The notes beneath the pieces are model-generated. The model saw nothing but the letters and a program-made list of their open reading frames with translations, ran no database searches and had not been told where the DNA came from. Positions 1-9,144 of a DNA stretch of 14,593 nt are shown here, one piece after another. The DNA lies in assembly GCA_910592205.1 (NCBI GenBank), contig CAJVPJ010000917.1:1-14593 (forward strand). Reading direction: 5' to 3'. The DNA comes from Paraglomus occultum. Taxonomy: Eukaryota > Glomeromycota > Glomeromycetes > Paraglomerales > Paraglomeraceae. Made by a program: the position numbers and the translations under genes. Numbering within the stretch: position 1 is the first letter of the stretch; every line of letters starts with the position of its first letter.

Positions 1-73
<73 letters not shown>
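1..73. repeat. Poly(A) homopolymer, 73 A
   Basis: The first 73 bases are uninterrupted A and pass directly into transposase-derived sequence (RAGNVLHKW... frame). A homologous Tc1 transposase would have more helix-turn-helix coding upstream, so the run sits where transposase sequence would be expected. It may be a retroelement tail inserted into the relic, an expanded A-rich site, or an assembly or contig-end artefact. The sequence alone cannot tell these apart. Confidence 0.9.
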
Positions 74-75
<2 letters not shown>

Positions 76-580
76 AGAGCTGGCAACGTATTGCATAAAT
101 GGAGGCGACGGCCGAATCTAAAAAAAATTGCGTGTGCCGTAGCACGAGTCATTCGAAGAGACACGTCTTTGTCACTGAAAACTTTGACAACTAGACTGAC
201 AGCAAACAGTGTTAACGTATTTCACATGATAATTTCGAGATATTTAAAAGACCATGGTTACTAGAAAAGCATTCCACAGGCACCCCAATGACGACTCCCA
301 AACACAAAGAAAAACGCGTTGAATGGGCAACCAAACATTGAACGATGCACATTTATTCAGTGACGAAATTGCTTTTCAGATACGGTTTCTCGCTGGTATA
401 GGGGGAAAAACCAGTTCGATCACAAAAATTATAGTTTGGGGTGGCTTTTGTATAAAAGGCAAACGCCTGTTTTGTTTTCTGAAATAATGGATGCAAACCT
501 GTCACACACGACGACGACAACTACGGAAGAATGAAGCTGATTCCCAGAAACTGGTAGAGCTTTGCAGTTGAAACCAGTAG
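74..580 (+). pseudogene. Tc1/mariner-type transposase relic, multiply frameshifted
   Basis: Translating all three plus frames gives pieces of one Tc1-like transposase in the correct order. Frame 1 (74-261) reads RRPNLKK..ARVIRRDTSLSLKTLTTRL..SRYLKDHGY and then a stop: the DNA-binding helix-turn-helix half, with the GRPR-like hook seen as RRPN. A short frame 2 piece (263-286) reads RKAFHRHP. Frame 3 (288-338) reads MTTPKHKEKRVEWATKH and then a stop. Frame 2 (353-477) holds LFSDEIAFQ, whose D fits the first catalytic acidic residue, and IIVWGGFCIKGK. Frame 1 (478-531) reads SEIMDANL. A weak trace (IPRNW, frame 3) ends near 575. The QQDNDPKH and NPIENLW blocks, with the remaining catalytic residues, were not found. 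At least four frame changes and several stops make it non-functional. Family identity is from motif knowledge; the right boundary is approximate. Confidence 0.85.
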
Positions 581-1067
581 TGCCTCGGGGATTAAGATTT
601 GAGAGTCACCACTGACTATTCAGCAGAGCTTGGAAAGGTACTAGTTCTTTTGGGGACCGCATGCTGAATTGAGCGATGTTTTCAGTGTTGTTCTAATATC
701 GTCAGAAACAGTCTCTTAAACTGACTTCTCTCCCTCTCCAATTTTCTTTATTATCTAAATATTCGCAATTACAATTAACTCGAGGCAGAAGAGATATTAA
801 TATACAGCATAATCCTTAATTGTCCGTCAAAAAATTCCCTCCTCATCCTCTTTAATATTGTTGAGGCGTTACCAATTCAATAGATAACATTGCGTCGTAT
901 GTCGAGCTTGATCTCAATACAATCACATCTCCTGTCAATGTCGTTCCCCTTTCTTGTCTACCATGAGTACAGACATCCGGTTGAAGAAATGATTCAGGTT
1001 TGTTAATTCCGTCAATTCGATCAAGGCCTGCGATTTTCGGGCTATCAACATTTCGCCTCGATCACCT
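581..1067. other. Intergenic, no gene seen
   Basis: This stretch lies between the transposase relic and the stop codon of the minus-strand NKAP-family gene. I could not continue the transposase motifs into it and saw no second transposon end. The 3' untranslated region of the NKAP-family gene must lie in its right part, but no canonical AATAAA is evident on the minus strand. Confidence 0.5.
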
Positions 1068-2445
<1,378 letters not shown>

Positions 2446-2533
2446 TGTGCGTATTGTGTGTGCATTGCAAGAAAATAATCCATTTTTAAAGACTCCGCGT
2501 GACCAATAACATTTTCTGGCGCAGTGCACGTTT

Positions 2534-2550
2534 TTTCCGGCGTACGGAAA
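2534..2550. promoter_or_regulatory. Perfect inverted repeat upstream of the NKAP-family gene
   Basis: TTTCCG, a 5-base spacer GCGTA, then CGGAAA, about 90-105 bases upstream of the NKAP-family ATG at 2445. The CCG/CGG inverted-half-site shape resembles targets of dimeric fungal Zn2Cys6 regulators. This is a candidate site from shape and position only; chance occurrence is possible. Confidence 0.3.
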
Positions 2551-4004
2551 CTGCCAATTAGAATATTAATATTAGAGTTGGCTAATAATATCAACAGAAA
2601 ACGTTTTTAAGCAAATGTATTAATCAAACCTTTTGTAACGCTTTCATATTCACTAACCATAAGTTATATACAACTCAAAAAATAGAGAAACCTAATATTA
2701 ATCAACCACGTAGAATTATTAGCTTTTCCGTATAAGCAAACATTTGTTAATATTAAGCGGAAAAAGTCGTTGACACCAAAGTTTGGCCTTGTCTTTCACA
2801 AATTAAATTTATCAAGCAGAAACCTCTACTTTGGTATCTCAATTGACGTTTACCATCCGTGTTGGTCATTGTCAGTTTACTACTCCTACTGACAGCAATT
2901 GTGTCGAGGGTTTAATGGCACATACAATCTAGGCTCGTTTATTCCAAGACATTGCGTAAACCTGGACTATAAAATCACATAATTCAACTATTGTAAAGCT
3001 TAAAAATATTTTCACATATGATGTCTTGGTTGAAAACGTTTCAACGATTACTTCCGGAAAGGTTATTGTTTATTCAAGTCTTGTAACAATATACAAGTTG
3101 TTCAGTAAATCATGACTCATCGACCAAAGAATATATCTCGGCATTAGGTACTCTTGATATGCGTACAATAAATAATTATTGCTTTTAGTAACAGTGATAT
3201 TATTCTTATTGACTGTTAACACGCATGCTTCTATGAGAAGCACAACCGATATTGTATAATCATGACAACTATAATCGTTAATCAAGTACGTTCTCAATTT
3301 TAATATTGTGGTGCTGCTTTTCACACCATTATTGCAAACGCCCTGTTTTCGTGTAATTTAATTTTTTCCTTTGGGTAGCTGTTCAAGTGATTGTTATTGA
3401 ACGTGAAATCGAACAGGGGATGTATTTACGTTTTTTTAGACTTACAGACTCGTACCATTAATATCTTCTGTAGTGTTTGTATTAATAATGTAGTGTTTGA
3501 TACGTACTGCTGGATGCAATATGCAATATCACGTGTGCGCAGCCAGTTACAGTTTGTCATAGCTAACTGATTAACAACACTCTCAAAGCATTATTTGACT
3601 TGTAGCCAATAGCGATAGAACAATATTACGTATTTCGATATTCCAATACACACGAGCTGCAAGAAAGAAAGAAAGTGCTCAGTGATGGTGCTGTGCACAC
3701 TGTCTGATACGTATTAATCAGTAATTTTCTTTTTAGAAAAGACAAATGAGGGCCTACAAGTTTCGTTTATAACAGAGCAACGCAAAAAAGCCGTACATTT
3801 ATTATTATTATTAAGTATGTACATCAACGAACTGACAATTTAGAACAAATTATTTCTAACTAGACAGCCAATTTTATCATGCGTTTTATATTGAGTTGGC
3901 ATTATTTTCTATGTAAAAACCATATTGTAAAGTAGTATCTATCGTAATTAACATATTAATATAGAAAGAGAAACAACTACGATTCTAGATGGGTCGAAAA
4001 TACA
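2551..4004. other. Intergenic, no gene seen
   Basis: About 1.45 kb of AT-rich DNA between the NKAP-family promoter and the stop of the secreted-protein gene. It holds short low-complexity runs such as (GAAA)n near 3662 and (ATT)n near 3799. A CACGTG hexamer lies at 3530-3535, far from any start codon. The open frame on the minus strand at 3070-3324 has no recognisable domain and looks random. The 3' untranslated region of the gene at 4005-4448 should extend leftward into this interval. Confidence 0.5.
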
Positions 4005-4448
4005 TTAAGCACCCACCCAAAGGCCATTAATAAGTGCCGAACCAAGTGGATTACCCTTATACTTAATAAGCATTGTCTGCTTATTCCACTGGCGAAGTAA
4101 GTGTCCGGTAATGTCAAATCTCCAACCGGCAGTCCCGCCATTTTGAATGAGCACTGGTTTAGGGCCTGCGAACAAAGGCGTTAAATCGTATAGCACTGTG
4201 CTGGGAGTAGCAGTGTTCACAATCAAGATTTTGTAGTTAGCCCAGTTGGGATCAGTAAATCCATCATTCCATTTCCCGACTATGGTTGTCTTTGTCAATT
4301 GTTCAGAGTATTGAATATAGCCATTAGGTGTGGTAAAAGAAGAGTACGCAACATCACCGTTAACTCGTGCAACTGGTTTAGCAACCAAAGATAAAGGAAG
4401 CAATAGCGCCAGGAAGAAGAAGATCAAGACTGAATTTTTTGGTGACAT
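4005..4448 (-). CDS. Small secreted cysteine-free protein, unknown family, 147 aa
   Basis: I do not recognise the family. The frame is open without introns. The chosen Met begins MSPKNSVLIFFFLALLLPLS, a textbook secretory signal peptide with a likely cleavage near LVAKPVARV, leaving roughly 120 mature residues. An in-frame upstream Met at 4505 would add 19 residues ahead of the hydrophobic core; I rejected it because the signal peptide starts properly at 4448 and that ATG has A at -3. The mature part has alternating polar/hydrophobic strands (NGYIQYSEQ, TTIVGKWNDGF, YKILIVNTA, TVLYDLTPLF, MLIKYKGNPLG, ALINGLWVGA) and no cysteine, which suggests an all-beta sandwich-like fold without disulphides. 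A TATATAAG lies about 97 bases upstream. A role outside the cell or in the wall is inferred only from the signal peptide. Confidence 0.72.
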   Translation of the reverse strand: MSPKNSVLIFFFLALLLPLSLVAKPVARVNGDVAYSSFTTPNGYIQYSEQLTKTTIVGKWNDGFTDPNWANYKILIVNTATPSTVLYDLTPLFAGPKPVLIQNGGTAGWRFDITGHLLRQWNKQTMLIKYKGNPLGSALINGLWVGA

Positions 4449-4544
4449 TTTTTGTATATCGTAGATATAGATGTTATTCAATAAGAAGCTTTTGATTTGG
4501 AACAACTTCTTATAAAAAGACAGCAGTCAGACGGGGACGAGCTC

Positions 4545-4552
4545 CTTATATA
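4545..4552 (-). promoter_or_regulatory. TATA-like element of the secreted-protein gene
   Basis: Read on the minus strand this is TATATAAG, about 97 bases before the preferred ATG at 4448. Transcription would start near 4520, which places the upstream Met at 4505 only some 15 bases into the transcript. Confidence 0.45.
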
Positions 4553-5040
4553 TTTGTTGGACGGGAGAGAAAGCATATTCGTGGACGTAGCATACAAACA
4601 GAATAATTACCAAACTTGTTCAAAACTAATTTTGTCTGAAATAGATGACCAGTGGCAGGAAATAACATGTTTGACATGCGTCTTGCTTATAGATCCTTGG
4701 TTATACACATTTAAAACGACGTTTGTTGCGAGCGAAACGATGACCAATCAATTTCTCGTAATTATGAGATTGAAATTGACAAAGTAGAAGATAATTTAAA
4801 ATTCTATTTATAATGCACATGCCCCCTTGCTTATTACATTATTATGAGGTGGCACAAGGATATTGTCAATTCTCCTGTTAAGAATAAATATGATAGATAC
4901 AATGCAACATCTTTTGATAATTGCACATTGACACAACAAACGCACAAGGCTGTGTAATCGTATGACAGGATTATTCTCGAAAATCATCCCAAGCTAAAAA
5001 TAGCAAAACTTACATATTTTCAACTCAGTCGTCCATACTG

Positions 5041-5046
5041 CACGTG
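5041..5046. promoter_or_regulatory. CACGTG hexamer (E-box/Pho4-type core), distal
   Basis: This palindromic hexamer is the core recognised by bHLH regulators, including Pho4 in yeast phosphate control. It lies about 1.65 kb before transporter copy 1, so a functional link is weak. Confidence 0.15.
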
Positions 5047-5991
5047 CTATTTTTGAAAAAAAGTATGCGGCAACAGAAAACGCACAGCGACGGTAATGAT
5101 AAAGGTCAAACAAGTTTTCTCGTGGAAAAGGCTAATTTCTTTTACTAAAGTTTGTCAGATGATGGCTTGCCGTCTAGTTTCATAATAATGATGATGCGTA
5201 TGACATATTCAAGTCTGTGATAAGTTGGCAGTTTATATCAAATATGACGATTAAGACCAATTAAATAGCATTTATTATATAGAATAATCGTTGCGCTTAT
5301 AGTAAAATCGCTAACCAAACCCCCATTTTTTCTGTTTGTTAATAAAATGCGTTGTCGGCAAAGTTTGTCAAACGTTTAACAAAGATAGAAACAAAGAATT
5401 TTCTATGTAGATTTTATCATATAACACGATAGGTTTGGTGATTGAAACACTCGTTCTGCAAATCTTAATTAAATAATTAACCCTTCTCGAAATTTTGACA
5501 TGTCTCTTGTATCGGTTACGAATGCTTTACCTCTCTTGCAATGTGACATATTTCATCGATGCACGAGTGTTTACGATTTAAATATAAAATTTTTTTGCAT
5601 ATTTTACTCGCATGTTTGGATCAATTCTTTCTGCTGATTGTCGAATGATACAACTTTATTTTTAACAAATCGGTTTTCAATGTAATTTCTTGATACAACG
5701 GGCTTTTCTCTTAGTAAGCTAACGTGTTGTTAGCATAAACAGATGTTTTTTTGGTTTCAAACCATTTATTAAATGTTTGGTTCTAACATTTAATATGCAC
5801 ATTACCGCACTTACTTGACAAAGTTTCTGCAGCTTGGACAAATTTAAAGGTAAATTTTTTTTCAAAACAAATTCAAACTCTACTATTTTACCACCTAATC
5901 GTCGACAGCGTTAGCAAATTTAGTCGAAGTTTGGTATTGTAAATAAAACGATTGGCGCTTGTAGGTGTCTTTAAATTGCATGGAAATAGAT

Positions 5992-5997
5992 CACGTG
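5992..5997. promoter_or_regulatory. CACGTG hexamer upstream of transporter copy 1
   Basis: Same core as at 5041, about 700 bases before the ATG at 6701. In yeast, Pho4 binds CACGTG/T in phosphate-responsive promoters such as PHO84. I saw no CACGTG in the upstream region of copy 2. One hexamer is expected by chance in a few kilobases, so this is only a candidate. Confidence 0.22.
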
Positions 5998-6653
5998 TGA
6001 GTCATTGCCATAATATGTCATTTTAATACTGTACGCGGATACTTTTTTTTTGTAGATAAAAATATTGTATAATTTTAAATATGAGTTATTCGTTATACAT
6101 ATTCGAATATCGATTGTTTTATTATAACTATAGTAATAGTGATTGTCGGGTATAGTGGTGACACGACGCCATGTACGATGGGGAATGGAGTAACAAATAT
6201 AAACAAAATTTATGTCTAGCCAAACCTGGAAAATTAAAAATGTTTGATCACCAAATTTCAAGTGTGATGCGCAGTGATAAACTGTTTTTTAAACTATATC
6301 TCTCTTTCTATTGGCTATCTCTATTTACTATCGGTATCGCTGTTATTGCTATATCATTTAAGCCATGATCTAGAGACCATCGCTTGTCTTATATACATGG
6401 TTAGTTTTTCATCAAGTTGGCGACGAAAAATTGTCTTCTCCGCAACGTATTTGTAATTATCAAACCATTACAAGTAATGTTCATAAATGATGTGATATGC
6501 CAAAGACCAGAACAAAGTAATCTCTTCGTTCGTCTCACCCAAGCGCATACCAATCATGAAAGAGTCTATTTATAAAAACCATATTATAACAAACTCAAAT
6601 AATGAATTTCCTTATAACACAAGTGCTCCAATATTTTAAAATTACCTCACCGT

Positions 6654-6661
6654 TATAAATA
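6654..6661 (+). promoter_or_regulatory. TATA-like element of transporter copy 1
   Basis: TATAAATA lies about 46 bases before the ATG. It is followed by CGCCAG, as a similar TATAATAAATA is followed by CGCCAG upstream of copy 2, so the spacing and flank look partly conserved. A second TATAAAA at 6571-6577 is an alternative that would give a longer 5' leader. Confidence 0.4.
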
Positions 6662-6700
6662 AACGCCAGCCAACTTTCAACTCGACAATTAACAAACAAA

Positions 6701-8628
6701 ATGAGTATAACAAAGACAAACTCGAATACTTCACTCTCTTCACAAGCTTGTAAGGACTTTCTCGATAAACGCAAGGAAGCTCTCTCAATTTTTGATGAAG
6801 CCGACGTCAATACGTCACACACTAGAGTCTGCCTGGTAGCAAGCGCCGGTTTCTTCACCGACGGCTATACCATATATGTCATCAGTTTTGTGCTGAAAAT
6901 GTTAGACGTGGTCTATGGTAAGGATAAGGATGTCAATACGGCCCCCACTCACTTTATGATAAAATCTTCCTTTCGGTTTGGTGCTATATTGGGTCACTTA
7001 TTATTCGGATACCTGGCTGACAAGTATGGACGAAAAAAAGTAAGAGTAGTTAGAGTTGAAGAGTCGAAATTCTAATTGGTTGTCATGTAACCCTAATATT
7101 CATGTTTTGATTTATCCAGATGTTTGGCGTAGAGTTAATCATCGTAATAATCGGCACGCTGTTTTCTGCTATGGCTGGTGAGAGTTCGACTATATCATTT
7201 GTGGCCAATTTTGTCATTTGTCGTGTAATTGTCGGTATAGGAATTGGCGGAGATTACCCAATTAGCGCACGTACGTATCAATTTTTTATATTAAGTAACA
7301 TTTCTACGTACAGTTTGATTTATTAGCATCTATTCGTTACAGTTATCATCTCCGAACATGCGCCTCGGAGATTCAGAGGAAGAATGTTGGCAGCAGGGTA
7401 TGCATTTTTTGCACTGGGGATGCTTTGGGCTGGTGTTTCCGCTGTCGCTGTTCTTGCTGCCTTCCATAATTCTGTCGATCAGGATCAACCAAATCTCGTA
7501 CTAAAAAGTAATTTTGATCATGTATGGAGAATTATTATTGGGTTTGGCGCGATACCTGCTATAATCGCGCTGTTCTTCAGATTGTCGATCCCTGAGACAC
7601 CGCGCTATCTAATCCATGTTGGGAGAGAAATCGAATGGGCTCGCAACATCGAACCATCACGGATTGGGGACTACGATGACCAAATAAAATCCAAACAGCC
7701 GCAAAACACAAACCACTTTCTCGACATGTATCGGCATTTTCGTTCAGGAGAAAGTGGGAAATACTTGATTGTGACGTCCATTATTTGGTTTTGTGCAAAC
7801 ATTAGTTCGACTGGATATCGGGCCGACTGTCTTCTTAATGGATTTAGTAATCTATATCACAACAACTCGGTTTATAATACAAAGATAGTAGATAATTTAA
7901 ACGGCCCGGTTTATTATCATACAATTATGTCAGATAATTTAAACAGCGTGGTTCGCCTCTTTCTGGGCTATCTCCCTGGTGCTTTGCTTACCGTGTGCCT
8001 AATAGACCGATGGGGCAGAAAACCCATTTTGTATACTGGGTTTATAGCGTGTGCGGTGTTATTCGCCCTTCTGGGAGTCTTGATCAAACCTATTACTCAA
8101 ATAGATCATAGTAATAATCAAACCTTATTAGGATTGTTGTATTACTCAGTTTCGACTGTGACTATCGTAAGTCATTTGTTGTTGGTTTTTTTTTTGAAAA
8201 ATTTATGACGCATTGGTTATTTTTTTCTCGACGCTAATAATAAGACAACCTTTACTTTTTACTAGTTCTTTACAACGTTCGGTCCGCATGCAGTGGCTTT
8301 TGTAGTGTCCTCCGAACTATTTCCAACACGTTATCGTTCAACTGCTTATGGTATAAGCGCATCGTTCGGTAAAGTTAGTGTCATACTTTCTTTCCTGATA
8401 TTTGAATGGCTTTATGATGTTAAGGATAATTTTCGCGATCGATTTCCCGTTGCGACTATCGTGTATGCAATCTGCATGATAATTGGAGCGGCAGCTACAA
8501 CTTTTTTACCTGAGACTAATAATAAACCGTTGGAGGAAATCGCCGACGACGATGAGCTAACTTCGGAACTCGAGGAGAAGCCTTTTGTCTCTCCCAACGC
8601 AATAAACCATAAATCCATGGATGTATAA
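6701..8628 (+). CDS. PHS (PHO84/Pht1-like) MFS transporter, copy 1, 558 aa
   Basis: Four exons, 6701-7039, 7120-7270, 7343-8166 and 8266-8628, with GT..AG introns of 80, 72 and 99 bases at phases 0, 1 and 0. The coding total of 1677 bases is normal for this family of 12-helix membrane carriers. Landmarks in order: GFFTDGYT in helix 1 (residues 50-57), GYLADKYGRKK loop (103-113), GIGIGGDYPIS (152-162), RLSIPETPRY before the central loop (243-252), LIDRWGRKP loop, FGPHAVAFVVSSELFPTRYRS (443 on) and PETNNKPLEEI near the C-terminus. Family members use the proton gradient to take up phosphate at the plasma membrane. Here the phosphate-pocket positions Gln, Asp, Tyr and Asn of characterised members appear as Phe186, Asn316, Thr320 and His446, while Asp158, Tyr159 and Trp312 are kept. 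The substrate is therefore uncertain. A 39/42-base internal duplication lies between helices 7 and 8. Confidence 0.9.
7870..7950 (+). repeat. Internal tandem duplication in transporter copy 1
   Basis: Two adjacent units, 7870-7908 (VYNTKIVDNLNGP) and 7909-7950 (VYYHTIMSDNLNSV), share GTTTAT at the start and the 12-base block GATAATTTAAAC near the end. Copy 2 has a single equivalent (TIYDILLQHNVNNI). The repeat keeps the reading frame and lies in the loop after helix 7, probably on the outer face. Confidence 0.65.
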
Positions 8629-8914
8629 TGAAATGACTAGACTTTGCAATACAAACTACTATAGGGTTGAATGTTTGTTATACATATTGTAATTATAAAT
8701 TGTAATGTATAGTAATATTTACTTTTTAATACGCTATACTATTGACCATACCTAGTCGCGTAAGCACACAAATGTAACAAGAAAGTTTGCTAATCCATAT
8801 ATAGCGCTTGATTGCTTTTTATATTTTATTTGGATGTCACAAATAGAATTACAATGTTACAAAGAAAGTAATTACAAAGATCCATTGTATGTTAATCTCT
8901 GTAACAAACAATAC
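8629..8914. other. 3' flank of transporter copy 1
   Basis: AT-rich with no open frame. The segment around 8805-8845 (GATTGCTT...TTTGGATGT) resembles 13443-13484 downstream of copy 2, which suggests that the duplication included 3' flanking sequence. No exact AATAAA; AATAGA occurs at the matching place. Confidence 0.45.
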
Positions 8915-8915
8915 C

Positions 8916-8983
<68 letters not shown>

Positions 8984-8984
8984 C
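8915..8984. repeat. Perfect (CAA)n microsatellite, about 23 units
   Basis: Uninterrupted CAA repeats over 70 bases, about 290 bases after the stop of transporter copy 1. On the plus strand it could sit in a long 3' untranslated region. It is not inside any frame I can support as coding. The absence of interruptions implies recent expansion and likely length variation. Confidence 0.95.
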
Positions 8985-9027
8985 TCATTTGATAGGTAGA
9001 ATCCACTATTTTGGAATATGCTCTCTT

Positions 9028-9144
9028 TCAGTCCTTGTAGCGCTGTCTTGTTGATTGAGTTTGTTCTAGTAAACTTCTCCTCAATGATAGTTGGTCAAAA
9101 CTCTTGGCATTCTGTTTCAATTGTACTACTAATTCTGTCATAGC
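9028..9144 (-). pseudogene. Exon-like fragment resembling the SNARE Use1, 38 codons
   Basis: The minus strand has a good splice acceptor (CTTTTTACCTTACAG ending at 9145) followed by an open stretch AMTELVVQLKQNAKSFDQLS, then SLLEQTQSTRQRYKD and a stop at 9028-9030. The spacing of QLK.NA..F, then SLLE.TQ, resembles the helical region just before the SNARE core of Use1, a Golgi-to-ER membrane-fusion protein. No upstream exons or downstream SNARE/transmembrane part were found. A one-base change after TQST would open another frame, so a decayed copy is more likely than a live gene. The resemblance is from memory of the family pattern. It could instead be the last exon of an unrelated coiled-coil protein. 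Confidence 0.3.

Larger units (their letters stand above)
4553..6653. other. Intergenic spacer, no gene seen; two small hairpins
   Basis: About 2.1 kb between the diverging secreted-protein gene and transporter copy 1. Open frames here (plus 4497-4787, minus 5971-6261, plus 6171-6368 and 6274-6456) are biased to AT-rich codons, overlap one another and show no domain. Two perfect inverted repeats lie close together: GCTAAC/GTTAGC at 5718-5734 and ATTAAATGTT/AACATTTAAT at 5768-5794. CACGTG hexamers occur at 5041 and 5992. Confidence 0.5.

Noticed and set aside
3070-3324. Minus-strand open frame, 84 codons
   Set aside because: AT-driven composition, no motif, no promoter or splice signals supporting it.
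4449-4505. Upstream in-frame start for the secreted protein
   Set aside because: It would place 19 polar and mixed residues before the signal peptide and lies almost at the expected transcription start.
4497-4787. Plus-strand open frame, 96 codons
   Set aside because: It lies over the promoter of the minus-strand secreted-protein gene, shows no domain, and has no promoter of its own that I could see.
5971-6456. Three overlapping open frames on both strands
   Set aside because: Mutually overlapping, biased to AT-rich codons and Tyr/Ile, no domain or splice support.
6595-6858. Minus-strand frame with KKPALATRQTL, also seen at 11290-11757
   Set aside because: Both are antisense shadows of the same helix 1 coding region (RVCLVASAGFF) of the two transporter copies, which explains why they resemble each other.
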